This document shows positions 55,411 through 64,000 of a stretch of DNA of 64,000 nt, piece after piece. Where the stretch lies: positions 1,054,001 to 1,118,000 of the forward strand of contig NZ_OZ244785.1 of the NCBI RefSeq assembly GCF_965219715.1. The letters run 5' to 3'. The notes under the pieces are model-generated. The model was not told the origin of the DNA and ran no database searches. It saw only the letters and a program-made list of their open reading frames with translations. Made by a program: the position numbers and the translations under genes. Numbering within the stretch: the first letter of the stretch is position 1; each line of letters starts with the position of its first letter. This DNA is from Bacterioplanoides sp965219715. GTDB taxonomy: Bacteria; Pseudomonadota; Gammaproteobacteria; Pseudomonadales; Oceanobacteraceae.

Positions 55411-56459
55411 AACATCCAGAAGCCGATACTGAAACAGCCAACAATCGGTATCACACTGGCCCATACCGGCTCGAAGCCAAACACGATACTGGCAGGCGCC
55501 AACAACTCTTCGGCATATTTATACACCAACCCCACCAGAATTCCTGAGAAGATACGATAACCCGGTGTTACCGCCCGCAGCGGACCAAAAATAAACGAAA
55601 TCCCCAACACCACCAGCGCAAATGTTCCCAGTGGCTGGGTCACCTTCCGCCAGAACGACAACAAATAGTTGTCCGCATTCAGCCCCTGACTTTCCAGATA
55701 GCGGGTATAACGATAGAGGTTGGAGATCGACATATCCCGCGGCTGTACCATCACCACATTGAGGCTTTCCGGCGTTAGACCGGTTTCCCAACTGAGGCTG
55801 TTGAAGCTTTGTTTAGACGTGCGCTCGTCGGTGACAGAAACATCGGTTACCTGTTCCATTAACCACTGCTCACGCTGGTAAATCGCTCGTCTGGCACTGC
55901 GGATACGCTGTAATTGCGCTTCGTCATCAAATTGATAAAGCGTCAAACCGTGCAATACACCATTGGGCTCGATGGCGGTAAAGCGCATAAACTCATTGCC
56001 CTCACGATGCCAGTAACCCCTGCCTTTATTACTGTGGGTTTCGGCTTTTCCTTGAGCCACGGCACGTTGAGATTGAGCAATACGTTCAAGAGATGGGATG
56101 GCGTATTCAGCAATCAACATGCTGATTACCATTAACAACGCCACCGGCTTCATAACCGCCAGAGAAATACGCCCAACGGAAACACCCGCTGCCCGCATCA
56201 CCGTCAGTTCACTGTTAGCCGCCATAGTTCCCAGGCCAGCCAGACAGCCAATCAAACAAGCCATTGGCATATATTCGTAGGCACGACGGGGTAAACGCAT
56301 ACCAATAAACTGCAGCGCTTCGACGAATTGATAGTCGCCTTTCAGACGGCCCAACTCATCCACCAGGCCAAAGATACCGTCCAGGCCAACAATCACCAGC
56401 ACCACCATCAGGCTGGCAAATAACACATTACGAGCGACGTATTGATCTAAACGATTCAC
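55395..56459 (-). CDS. lptG: LPS export permease LptG
   Basis: Inner-membrane permease of the LptB2FG complex that extracts LPS from the inner membrane and feeds the Lpt bridge. It is 354 residues of the YjgP/YjgQ family, with three N-terminal helices, a periplasmic jellyroll domain (about 135-265) and three C-terminal helices. YEYMPMACLIGCLAGLGTMA matches LptG. Its ATG overlaps the lptF stop by 4 bp, indicating coupling. Confidence 0.94.
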   Translation of the reverse strand: MNRLDQYVARNVLFASLMVVLVIVGLDGIFGLVDELGRLKGDYQFVEALQFIGMRLPRRAYEYMPMACLIGCLAGLGTMAANSELTVMRAAGVSVGRISLAVMKPVALLMVISMLIAEYAIPSLERIAQSQRAVAQGKAETHSNKGRGYWHREGNEFMRFTAIEPNGVLHGLTLYQFDDEAQLQRIRSARRAIYQREQWLMEQVTDVSVTDERTSKQSFNSLSWETGLTPESLNVVMVQPRDMSISNLYRYTRYLESQGLNADNYLLSFWRKVTQPLGTFALVVLGISFIFGPLRAVTPGYRIFSGILVGLVYKYAEELLAPASIVFGFEPVWASVIPIVGCFSIGFWMLRKAG

Positions 56460-57526
56460 AGTTGTTTCACCTTATGACGACGCAGCCATTCCGGCACCAG
56501 CATCAGCCCCAGACCAATCATCAGATAAACCAAATGTAATCCCCAGATCGCACCGTCAGCGGCAATTTTGCCTTTTTCAATCATGCCAACCAGACCAATT
56601 ATCAACGAGATATACATCATAAACAGAATGATGGCAGGAAATAATTTGGCGAATTTTCCCTGTCGCGGATTCACTTTCGACAGTGGGAAAGCAATCAGGG
56701 TCACAATCGGCACCATCAGAATTAACGATATACGCCAGCGTAATTGGCCCTGATGTTTTGGATTATCAGAACCAATCAGATCCATGGTCGGTACGGCTTC
56801 CTTACGCAATTTACGTCGCGCTTCCGGCTCATCGGCAATTTTGACCCCGTATAAATCAAAATCCAGACTCTGCATGGCCAGCTGCCCGGGCGTCACGTCG
56901 TAGCGCCGCCCCTCGTGCAGTTCAAGAAAACGCGATCCGGTTTCATCACTGACGTATTGAGTACCCCGCTTGGCCACCAGCAACGATGTACCATCGGCAA
57001 TAAATACGTTACGCATTTCCGATTTATCATCCGATAAACTTTCGGCGTAGGTGACCCGTGATCCTTTTTCAGTACTCTGAAAACGTCCGGGGGCCAATAA
57101 TTCAAACTCCGTCAGCTGTGATTGTTTTTTATACAGCTCTTCCATCTTCTGAGCGCCCCATGGGCTCAGGTATAGCGTAAAAGAAGCAACCAGCAGCGTC
57201 AGTGCTGTTGCAGGGATCATGGTGTAACCCAACAAGCGGCGATTAGAAAAACCCGTTGCGGTTAACACCGTCATTTCACTTTCAGCGTACAAGCGGCCAT
57301 AAGTCAGCAAAATTGAAATAAATAACGCCAACGGCAGAATCATTTCCAGAAACGAAGGCAAACGCAGTAATAAGGTAAAAAATACAATTTCCAATGACAC
57401 TTCACCGGCGGCAGCAGAAGCCAGCTGGCGAATCAGTCGCCCACTCATCAGAATCATCAGCAACACCGTGGTTACTGCAACCATAGAACCAGCCAGCTCC
57501 CTGGCCAGATATCGAAATAAAATCAA
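56456..57526 (-). CDS. lptF: LPS export permease LptF
   Basis: Partner permease of LptG in LptB2FG, 356 residues with the same six-helix plus periplasmic jellyroll design. The N-terminus MILFRYLARELAGSM and the coupling region FILPLALFISILLTYGRLYAES-type sequence (here MILPLALFISILLTYG) are LptF-like. The start is TTG 57526 with AAGGG seven bases upstream; open frame upstream to 57580 lacks an SD and has no family match. It is divergent from pepA with about 100 bp between, the same pairing as in E. coli. Confidence 0.94.
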   Translation of the reverse strand: MILFRYLARELAGSMVAVTTVLLMILMSGRLIRQLASAAAGEVSLEIVFFTLLLRLPSFLEMILPLALFISILLTYGRLYAESEMTVLTATGFSNRRLLGYTMIPATALTLLVASFTLYLSPWGAQKMEELYKKQSQLTEFELLAPGRFQSTEKGSRVTYAESLSDDKSEMRNVFIADGTSLLVAKRGTQYVSDETGSRFLELHEGRRYDVTPGQLAMQSLDFDLYGVKIADEPEARRKLRKEAVPTMDLIGSDNPKHQGQLRWRISLILMVPIVTLIAFPLSKVNPRQGKFAKLFPAIILFMMYISLIIGLVGMIEKGKIAADGAIWGLHLVYLMIGLGLMLVPEWLRRHKVKQL

Positions 57527-57624
57527 ACTAAAAACCCTTAAAAATCTGCCAGACCTTGTAATCTTAAAAACAGGCAGCATCTATACTGTTTACACTTATA
57601 TAACATCATGCTGCAGGAGCAAGT

Positions 57625-59097
57625 ATGCAATATCAGGTTTCCCAGAATTCTGCCACCGACGTCCAGGCGAGTTGTATTGTCGTCACTCTCGACCAGACAG
57701 GCAAGCTATCTGAAGCTGCAGAGGCAATAAATAATGCCGCAAACGGTTTTTTACAGGCTCGTGTCGACGCTGGTGATATCAGCGGTAAGCTGGCAGAAAC
57801 TCTGTTGCTGCCAGGTGTCAGTGGTATCAGCGCGGAACGTGTACTGCTTGTTGGTACAGGTGATAAACCACAAACCACTGAAACGGCGTTAAAAGTACTG
57901 AACGCAATCGCTGCCGCCAGTGCAAAGTTATCCGGCTCTGTGGCGCTGAGCATCCACAATCTGGCCAACGAAGAAGTGAGTGAGTCCTGGTTAGCAGAAC
58001 AAACAGCTATGGCCTATGGCCGCAGCCAATACAGCTTCACCGCAACCAAACCTCAAGCCGATAATGATCAGGCTGCTAAAAAAGCAGAACAGATTATCTG
58101 GCTGGGTACCGATGTAAGCAGCCAGCTGGAAAAAGGCGAAGCCATCGCCCAGGGTGTTAATTACGCCCGCGATCTGGGTAACCTGCCGGGCAACATCTGT
58201 ACGCCAAGCTATCTGGCAGAAGAAGCGGAAAAGCTGGCGGACAACCCAGCCGTTGAAACCACCATTATTGATGAAGATCAGATGGAAGCCATGGGCGCAG
58301 GCGCCTTTGTCTCCGTTGCCAAGGGGTCGATCGAACCGGGCAAACTGATCATTATGAAATATTCCGGTGCCGATAATGCAGACGATGCGCCGCATATTAT
58401 TCTTGGTAAAGGCATCACCTTTGATACCGGTGGCATCAGCCTCAAGCCTGGCGCCAAAATGGACGAAATGAAATACGACATGTGTGGTGCCGCCTCGGTT
58501 CTCGGCACCATGCAGGCACTGGTTGCACTGAAACCGAAAGTTAACATCATTGGTATGATCACCAGTGCTGAAAATATGCCATCTGGCCACGCCTCTAAAC
58601 CGGGTGATGTAGTAACCAGTCTATCGGGCAAAACCATCGAAATCCTCAATACCGATGCCGAAGGTCGCCTGGTGTTATGTGATGCACTGACCTATGGCAT
58701 CGATAACTTTAAACCGGCATCCGTCGTTGATATCGCCACGCTTACCGGTGCCTGTATGGCAGCCTTAGGTGCCGTAAACTCGGGTCTGTTTACCAAGGAC
58801 GAAGCCCTGGCTGATGAGCTGCAACTGGCGGCTCGTTATTCACGGGATAAAGTCTGGCGTTTACCACTGGAAGACGATTATCAGGAATTGCTGGATACCA
58901 ACTTTGCCGATATGGCGAACATTGGTGGTCCACTGGCTGGCGCAACCACTGCGGCCTGCTTCCTGGCTCGTTTCACTGAAGGTACTCCATGGGCTCATTT
59001 GGATATTGCTGGTACAGCCTGGGGCGGCGCCGGTAAAACCAAGGGTGCCAGCGGCCGTCCGGTTGCCTTGCTGGTGAATTACTTACTGAATAAGTAA
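57625..59097 (+). CDS. pepA: Leucyl aminopeptidase
   Basis: M17-family cytosolic aminopeptidase, 490 residues, a hexamer with two metals per site. The catalytic domain contains GKGITFDTGGISLKPG (with the metal-binding Lys/Asp) and the signature NTDAEGRLVLCDAL. E. coli PepA also binds DNA (XerAB/carAB); whether this one does is not visible. ATG 57625 has a CAGGAG SD. TATACT at 57582-57587 is a likely -10. It is divergent from lptF. Confidence 0.97.
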   Translation: MQYQVSQNSATDVQASCIVVTLDQTGKLSEAAEAINNAANGFLQARVDAGDISGKLAETLLLPGVSGISAERVLLVGTGDKPQTTETALKVLNAIAAASAKLSGSVALSIHNLANEEVSESWLAEQTAMAYGRSQYSFTATKPQADNDQAAKKAEQIIWLGTDVSSQLEKGEAIAQGVNYARDLGNLPGNICTPSYLAEEAEKLADNPAVETTIIDEDQMEAMGAGAFVSVAKGSIEPGKLIIMKYSGADNADDAPHIILGKGITFDTGGISLKPGAKMDEMKYDMCGAASVLGTMQALVALKPKVNIIGMITSAENMPSGHASKPGDVVTSLSGKTIEILNTDAEGRLVLCDALTYGIDNFKPASVVDIATLTGACMAALGAVNSGLFTKDEALADELQLAARYSRDKVWRLPLEDDYQELLDTNFADMANIGGPLAGATTAACFLARFTEGTPWAHLDIAGTAWGGAGKTKGASGRPVALLVNYLLNK

Positions 59098-59157
59098 CTC
59101 CTTACGCCCTCCTTCTGCACCCCTTCAAACCAGCAATGGATTACTGGGTCGCAAACA

Positions 59158-59193
59158 AACGTCCACGGCAATCAATTGATTGCCGTGGACGTT
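59158..59193. terminator. Perfect 36-bp palindrome after pepA
   Basis: AACGTCCACGGCAATCAA is followed directly by its exact reverse complement. It lies 60 bp beyond the pepA stop and is followed by TTATTTAT, a weak T-rich tract. It is the likely pepA terminator or a transcript-stabilising hairpin. Confidence 0.55.
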
Positions 59194-59311
59194 ATTTATC
59201 CTGAACGTATTTCACACCCTTTCTGTCACATCTGCACACTTTCCTTGTCGTTTCTGACTGTTACCATCAGTGTAACGATATTAATAACAGCAACAAAAAC
59301 AGGAACGTCCG

Positions 59312-59971
59312 ATGGCACTTAGCGAGATTCTTAACAGCCGTTATTCCGTGCGCGCATTTAAAAAAGAAGCCGTTGATCAGGCAACTCTGGAAGAAATTTT
59401 TACTCTGGCGCAGAAGTCCCCTTCTAACTGCAATGTTCAGCCATGGAAAACCTATGTGTTATCCGGCGAGAAAAAGGATCAGTTAAAAAACAAACTGATT
59501 GGCGCTGTGATGAAGCAACAGCCACCATCTCCGGATTTTGACTGGAAAATTGCTTACCAGGGCATTCATCGCGAGCGTCAGTTTGGTTCAGCAAATGCAC
59601 TGTACAGCGCCATGGGCATTGAGCGTGAAGATAAAATGAAGCGTAATATGGCCATGCTGCGTAACTGGGCTTTTTTTGATGCCCCACATGTCGCTTTTTT
59701 CACCATGGATAAATATCTGGGCATTATGGGAGCCGTTGATATTGGTATTTACGCCCAAACGCTCACTCTGTTATTAAAAGAGCGTGGTATCGACAGCTGT
59801 ATGCAGGGTGCGCTGGGTCAGTTCCCTGAAGAAGTGCGTGAATTTTTACAGCTACCGGAAGATGCCGGGGTACTGTTTGGGATGTCGTTTGGTTATGCCG
59901 ACGATAATGCCGATGCTAACAAAGCCCGCACCGATCGCGCCCCTCTGGAAGAAGCCGTTTCTTTCGTTTAA
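59312..59971 (+). CDS. Nitroreductase family protein
   Basis: 219-residue FMN-dependent oxidoreductase of the nitroreductase fold. The N-terminal RYSVRAFKKEAVD carries the FMN phosphate-binding Arg pattern, LAQKSPSNCNVQPW is the conserved SPSxxNxQPW motif, and MGAVDIGIYAQTLTLLLKERG and FGMSFGYADDNA follow. It probably reduces nitroaromatics or quinone-like compounds with NAD(P)H; the physiological substrate is unknown. Its stop directly abuts the stop of the convergent AraC gene. Confidence 0.9.
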   Translation: MALSEILNSRYSVRAFKKEAVDQATLEEIFTLAQKSPSNCNVQPWKTYVLSGEKKDQLKNKLIGAVMKQQPPSPDFDWKIAYQGIHRERQFGSANALYSAMGIEREDKMKRNMAMLRNWAFFDAPHVAFFTMDKYLGIMGAVDIGIYAQTLTLLLKERGIDSCMQGALGQFPEEVREFLQLPEDAGVLFGMSFGYADDNADANKARTDRAPLEEAVSFV

Positions 59972-61048
59972 TTAAAAACTGAAACGCAATTTGCTGTCGC
60001 TGGGGGTAATACCACTCCAGCGCTTAAAGGCACGGCGAAAATTCGTCGTGTCGTTAAAATTCAGATAATGGGCGACCTGCTCATTACTCCAGCCATTCAC
60101 ATGAAATAAATACAAACTGGTGTGTAAACGCGCCTGGTCCTGCAGTTGCTGGAAACTGGTATTGTGTTTTTTCAACTTACGTTTAAACGTCGCCGGACTC
60201 ATACAAAATGCCTCAGCGGCAACATCAAGTCCGGGTGAACGCTGAATCCGGGCCATTAACCATTGGTAAACTGCTTCTGCCATCAATGGCGCAGCCAGCT
60301 GGTCACTCCAGTGTTGCTCACATTCACGCTGCAATACCCGCCGCGCAGTTAACGTCATGGTTGCCTGACTGGCCCGGCGCGAGAAAGGTTTATTCAACCA
60401 GTCCTTATCAATCATCATCACGTCGATCCCCGTACCAAACTGCAACTGCTCACCAAGATTTAACTGGTATTGCTCAATATATTTTGGCTGCTCATGACTG
60501 AAGGCAAAACGCCATGGCAAACGTTCATCATGTAACCAACGGCTAGCGGCAACAATGGCCGTCATTGCCATCTCAGCCAGAAATGCCTGGTGCTCTGCTA
60601 AACCGGTCGCCGGAACCCAATGGAGATACAGGTTGTTATGATCATGATAAATACGCGGAGTTAACAGCGGTGAAAATACCCGGCGATACTGACCCAAAAT
60701 TTCGATAAATTGTTGCAAATTTTCGGCACTGGACAGCAATTGGCTATAGCGGCCACAATGACCAGGCAAAGCACTTGCGCCCCAGCGAAAACTGAGATCA
60801 TTATCTTTTTCCAGTTGCTGTGCATTTTTAATCAGCTGTAACAGCTGATCAGCAGACAACCACTGCTCCCCTTCCCCCAGGTCATCATAAAAAATGCCGG
60901 TACCACGCAGGATTTTATGACTGCTGATATCACGAGCCACCAGCAGATCAATTAATAGTGCTGGCTGCCAATGAGCGGCAATCAGTTTTTCACTGGACTC
61001 CGTCCACTCAGTGATTGAACGGTTTTTGATAAAGCTGATACTGCTCAT
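59972..61048 (-). CDS. AraC-family regulator overlapping the GGDRF gene
   Basis: 358-residue regulator. The N-terminal 230 residues form an OruR/Arabinose_bd-type domain (FRWGASALPGHCGRYSQLL), and the C-terminal AraC HTH pair includes AEAFCMSPATFKRKLKKHN and VAHYLNFNDTTNFRRAFKRW. Its ATG overlaps the stop of the upstream GGDRF-protein gene by 4 bp, so the two are co-expressed. The convergent nitroreductase gene is a plausible but unproven target. Confidence 0.86.
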   Translation of the reverse strand: MSSISFIKNRSITEWTESSEKLIAAHWQPALLIDLLVARDISSHKILRGTGIFYDDLGEGEQWLSADQLLQLIKNAQQLEKDNDLSFRWGASALPGHCGRYSQLLSSAENLQQFIEILGQYRRVFSPLLTPRIYHDHNNLYLHWVPATGLAEHQAFLAEMAMTAIVAASRWLHDERLPWRFAFSHEQPKYIEQYQLNLGEQLQFGTGIDVMMIDKDWLNKPFSRRASQATMTLTARRVLQRECEQHWSDQLAAPLMAEAVYQWLMARIQRSPGLDVAAEAFCMSPATFKRKLKKHNTSFQQLQDQARLHTSLYLFHVNGWSNEQVAHYLNFNDTTNFRRAFKRWSGITPSDSKLRFSF

Positions 61049-62049
61049 GACGCCATCTCCGGAGTTTCAGAGTAACGCCTGGCAACCAGACTCTGATTAG
61101 CCTGATGAATCAGAGCTTCGCCATCACACACATCATCCCCCAGTCCGTCCAGATGCATGACCGATGATATACCAACGCTGATACGTTGATAATGCGTACT
61201 GCCACTCTGGCGTAATTTAAACGCAAAATACTGAACGGCCAGCTGCAATTCATTGGCAATTAAACGGGCTTTTGCCGGTGGGGTATGTGGCAGCAATACG
61301 GCAAAACGATCACCACCATAACGACAGATTAAATCGCCATCGCGTAAATTCAGTAACAGAACTTCGCTGATTTCATGCAGCAAGCGGTCACCTTCCCGAT
61401 GGCCAAACTGACGATTGATTGCGGCAAAATCATCAATATCAATCATCAACAATGACAGCGGTAGCTCCTCATTGCGCTGAATAAAACTCTGGATTTGTTT
61501 TTTCAGATAATCGACTTTACCGATCTGAGTTAAACGATCGAGCATGCGGTGTTCACGAAAAACGCGTTCACGTTTTTTTAATTGCTCATTAATCGCCAGT
61601 TGTTCACTGTGCCAGTGAAATAAACCGTAAGTCAGCAAAGCAATACCAATCGGCATGGCAACATTTTCCAGCCATTGGTCCCACCACTGCGGATTGGGCA
61701 GGTGAATAAATTCATCAATGCCATCCTGCCACAACGCCAGAAACATAAATCCCAGACCAAGCGTTAACAGATCCGTAACTCTGCCCGCAGGACGGCTACC
61801 CAAAATCAGTATCATCCACACCGCCAGCGCAACAGCACTGCCACCTTCACCAACAACGTCGAGCCAGTCGATATCGCTCAGCGCCTTTGCTTCGCCAATC
61901 CATAATGTCGCCGTTAGGGAAGCCATCAACAAGCCACCAATCAATAACAATTTATGTCGGTGTAAATTCAGAGTGCGCCACATAAAAAAACTTCTGTCGG
62001 TTAATACACTATTCGGATTATCCAGCCGCAAATGACAGTTATGTGACAT
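61045..62049 (-). CDS. GGDEF-domain membrane protein with altered GGDRF active site
   Basis: About 312-334 residues with four predicted transmembrane helices (residues ~34-150) and a C-terminal GGDEF domain. The signature reads YGGDRFAVLLP instead of GGDEF: the catalytic fourth-position Glu is Arg. The c-di-GMP inhibitory site RxxD is intact as RDGD, five residues upstream. It may bind c-di-GMP without making it. Starts at 62049 or at ATG 61983 (MWRTLNLHRHK) are possible; the shorter one gives a more usual N-terminus. It is the first gene of a two-gene unit with the AraC regulator. Confidence 0.82.
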   Translation of the reverse strand: MSHNCHLRLDNPNSVLTDRSFFMWRTLNLHRHKLLLIGGLLMASLTATLWIGEAKALSDIDWLDVVGEGGSAVALAVWMILILGSRPAGRVTDLLTLGLGFMFLALWQDGIDEFIHLPNPQWWDQWLENVAMPIGIALLTYGLFHWHSEQLAINEQLKKRERVFREHRMLDRLTQIGKVDYLKKQIQSFIQRNEELPLSLLMIDIDDFAAINRQFGHREGDRLLHEISEVLLLNLRDGDLICRYGGDRFAVLLPHTPPAKARLIANELQLAVQYFAFKLRQSGSTHYQRISVGISSVMHLDGLGDDVCDGEALIHQANQSLVARRYSETPEMAS

Positions 62050-62266
62050 CCCATGATATTGCGAGGGGTCGATTCAGCTCAGCAGAAATACAGATAAACT
62101 CCAGGTCTTTTCAGCTCACACCACAGTTTATGTGCACTGGCGAGTCGATCTGAAGACTTCAAAGTAGCGCAAAACGGATTAAACGGCCGATATCAGGGGT
62201 CATATCAGCTCAGTTGTTCACAAAGCACACAATAAAACCGGGGAAACCATTGCACGCCCCGTGCTA

Positions 62267-62284
62267 CTGTCACAGAACTGAAAT
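62267..62284 (+). promoter_or_regulatory. Candidate PhoB box before the TonB receptor
   Basis: CTGTCACAGAACTGAAAT matches 14 of 18 positions of the E. coli pstS-type Pho box (CTGTCATAAAACTGTCAT). A TTTTAT at 62292-62297 is about where a -10 should be. The receptor ATG is 57 bp downstream. Tentative. Confidence 0.4.
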
Positions 62285-62340
62285 ACGACATTTTTATGGT
62301 CGCTGCCATCACAAAAAAGAACCCCAATGGAGAGGAATAC

Positions 62341-64000
62341 ATGTCGTCTTTAAAGAATCGACTGATCATGAAACCGCTGGCCGCGACCATCGCCTTAGTT
62401 GCCGCCGGAATAGCGCATGCCGATGGCAGTGTTGAAGGCCGCCTGATTGATGCAATGGGCAAAACCACCTATACCGATGCGGTTGTGCGCGTCGAAGAGT
62501 TAAACCGTGAAGTATTAACCGGAGCCAGCGGTCGCTTCCGCTTACCGGTATTACCAGCCGGTGAGTACACCCTGTCAGTTATTGTTGGTGGTGAGCAGGT
62601 GAAACAGCACACCATCGTAGTCGCCGACGGTGAAACTGCCGAGGCAAAAATTCTGTTAAACGACAGCAGCGACTCAATGGAAGAAATTCTGGTCATTGGC
62701 CAGGCCGCACAAATGCAACGCGCACTGGATCGCCAGCGCTTCGCCGACAACGTTGTCAGTGCTATTAATGCCGATGCCATCGGTCAGTTACCGGACAGCA
62801 ACGCCGCTGAAGCCTTACAGCGGGTACCGGGTCTGTCGATTGAGCGAGACCAGGGCGAAGGCCGCTTTGTCCGTGTTCGTGGCATCAGTCCGGACCTGAA
62901 CGCCGTTACCGTTAACGGTACCCAACTACCAGCACCAGAAGGCGGTCGCCGTGCCGTGGCACTCGACGTGATGCCATCCGATTTAATCAGCTCTCTGGTT
63001 GTCACCAAAACTCTGACTCCGGATATGGACGCCAACGCCATTGGTGGCTCGATTGAAGTTGAGAGCCTGTCAGCGCTGGAGCGTGATGGTTTATTTTACA
63101 GCGCCCGTGTTGAAGCGTCCTACGACGAACACGAAGAAGAAACCAGCCCGGCCTACTCGTTCACCGCAGGTAATACGTTTGAGTTATCCGAAGGCCGCCG
63201 TTTAGGTGTGGCTGGTGCGTTCAGTTATGACAATCGTAAATTCGGTTCCGATAATGTTGAGACTGGCGGCAAATGGAAATTCGACGACGGCAACGTTGAA
63301 GGCCTGGAAGAAATGCAGACGCGCGAATACACGCTGGAACGTGAGCGTATCGGCGCAGCACTGAACTTTGACCTGGAGCTGGATGCATCCAACAGCTTGT
63401 ATTTACGCACCCTGTACAGCAAATACAAAGACGATGAACAGCGCCAGCTCAGTGAAATTGCCTTTGGTGCACTCGAGGACGACGATGGCGAAATGGTATT
63501 CGAGGGTGGTGAGCGCATGCCGGGAGCCACTGGGTTAGCAGAGGCCAAACGTGAATTAAAAGACCGTGAAGAAACTCAGAAAATTGTTTCAACGACGTTT
63601 GGTGGTGAACACTTTATTGACGACTGGACCGTCGAATATGCGCTGGGGTATTCCAAAGCAGAAGAAGATGAGCCAGGCGGCGTGGAAGCTGTGTTTGAAC
63701 TGGATGACGACGTTGTTGGCAACGAATACCTGAGCAACATCGGCTTCAGCAACAGCCGCAAGCCACGCTTGATTGCCGGTGATGATTTCTATGCCGCCAA
63801 CAGCTACAAAATTGATGAAATTGAACAGGAAAAAGCGCTGGTAGAAGACAAACAAACGTCGTTTAAATTTGATATTACCCGCGACCTGTTTATTGACGAC
63901 AACCCTGCCCTGATTAAATTCGGCGTAAAATCCAGCGCCCGTAAAAAAACTCAGGATGAAGACGTTCGTATTTTCAAAGACGTAAAAGACGAATCATTAA
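62341..64000 (+). CDS. TonB-dependent outer membrane receptor (partial, C-terminus cut)
   Basis: The first 553 residues are present; the frame is open at the window end. A Sec signal peptide ends near AGIAHADGS (residue 28). A carboxypeptidase-regulatory-like domain follows (about 30-110), then a TonB box region (SMEEILVIG), the plug (about 125-235, SNAAEALQRVPGLSIERD, FVRVRGISPDLN) and the start of the beta-barrel. The plug style is that of the large Xanthomonas/Caulobacter-type receptors used for carbohydrates or other complex substrates. The ligand is unknown; the upstream Pho-like box hints at phosphate compounds. The ATG has GGAGAGG upstream. Confidence 0.93.
   Translation, partial: MSSLKNRLIMKPLAATIALVAAGIAHADGSVEGRLIDAMGKTTYTDAVVRVEELNREVLTGASGRFRLPVLPAGEYTLSVIVGGEQVKQHTIVVADGETAEAKILLNDSSDSMEEILVIGQAAQMQRALDRQRFADNVVSAINADAIGQLPDSNAAEALQRVPGLSIERDQGEGRFVRVRGISPDLNAVTVNGTQLPAPEGGRRAVALDVMPSDLISSLVVTKTLTPDMDANAIGGSIEVESLSALERDGLFYSARVEASYDEHEEETSPAYSFTAGNTFELSEGRRLGVAGAFSYDNRKFGSDNVETGGKWKFDDGNVEGLEEMQTREYTLERERIGAALNFDLELDASNSLYLRTLYSKYKDDEQRQLSEIAFGALEDDDGEMVFEGGERMPGATGLAEAKRELKDREETQKIVSTTFGGEHFIDDWTVEYALGYSKAEEDEPGGVEAVFELDDDVVGNEYLSNIGFSNSRKPRLIAGDDFYAANSYKIDEIEQEKALVEDKQTSFKFDITRDLFIDDNPALIKFGVKSSARKKTQDEDVRIFKDVKDESL

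Noticed and set aside
57991..58590. Minus-strand open frame of about 199 codons opposite pepA
   Set aside because: Shadow of the conserved PepA catalytic domain.
1..64000. tRNA, rRNA, CRISPR arrays, IS elements, prophage genes
   Set aside because: I looked for cloverleaf-like segments, regularly spaced repeats, transposase motifs and phage genes and saw none; the window reads as core chromosome.

Overview
The window is about 64 kb of chromosome from a Gram-negative gammaproteobacterium. The order gltA / sdhCDAB-sucAB-lpd-sucCD is the one seen in Pseudomonas and Oceanospirillales. LptFG, a WaaC-like heptosyltransferase, OmpW and a TonB-dependent receptor show an outer membrane with LPS. The base composition is moderate, and the mix of genes fits a marine, lipid-using oceanospirillalean (Thalassolituus/Oceanobacter-like). 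That placement is an inference. I saw no rRNA, tRNA, CRISPR array, IS element or prophage. The two genes at the window edges (leuB and the TonB receptor) are cut.

Layout: 1-4.2 kb holds leuCDB with a divergent LysR regulator. 4.3-8 kb holds a tandem universal stress protein, a flavodoxin-fold reductase and propionyl-CoA synthetase PrpE. 8.1-21 kb is the TCA-cycle block on the minus strand with gltA divergent. 21-28.5 kb holds a DUF1501/DUF1800 pair, a CheZ-like protein, a MOSC protein, a CheV and an EAL-HDOD protein. 28.4-34.8 kb holds an operon of an alkyl-DHAP-synthase-like flavoprotein, a GlpD-like dehydrogenase and an FGGY kinase, with a divergent AraC regulator. 34.9-43.5 kb holds an MBL hydrolase, a DEAD-box helicase and an envelope glycosylation group (WaaC, YbhN-like, GT2, ArnT-like, PAP2). 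43.6-50 kb holds FabB and a giant fused acyl-CoA carboxylase. 50-57.5 kb holds a small secreted protein, OmpW, a degenerate sensor, PdxH, a MenA-like prenyltransferase, an RDD protein and LptFG. 57.6-64 kb holds PepA, a nitroreductase, an AraC regulator overlapping a GGDRF protein, and a TonB receptor.

How the parts work together: the TCA block converts acetyl-CoA through citrate synthase, 2-oxoglutarate dehydrogenase, succinyl-CoA synthetase and succinate dehydrogenase, in two minus-strand transcription units split by a terminator near 16.1 kb. FabB and the single-chain carboxylase suggest a dedicated malonyl- or acyl-CoA supply for lipid synthesis. The AGPS/GlpD/kinase operon makes chemical sense as an ether-lipid (alkylglycerol) pathway.

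The most unusual items are the CT-alpha/CT-beta/BC/BCCP fusion of about 1640 residues with a roughly 540-residue linker of unknown function, the AGPS-like operon, a CheZ-type DxxxQ protein near cheV, two GGDEF/EAL-type proteins with altered signature motifs, a perfect 60-bp palindrome behind ompW, and a nested inverted-repeat element at 34.8 kb.
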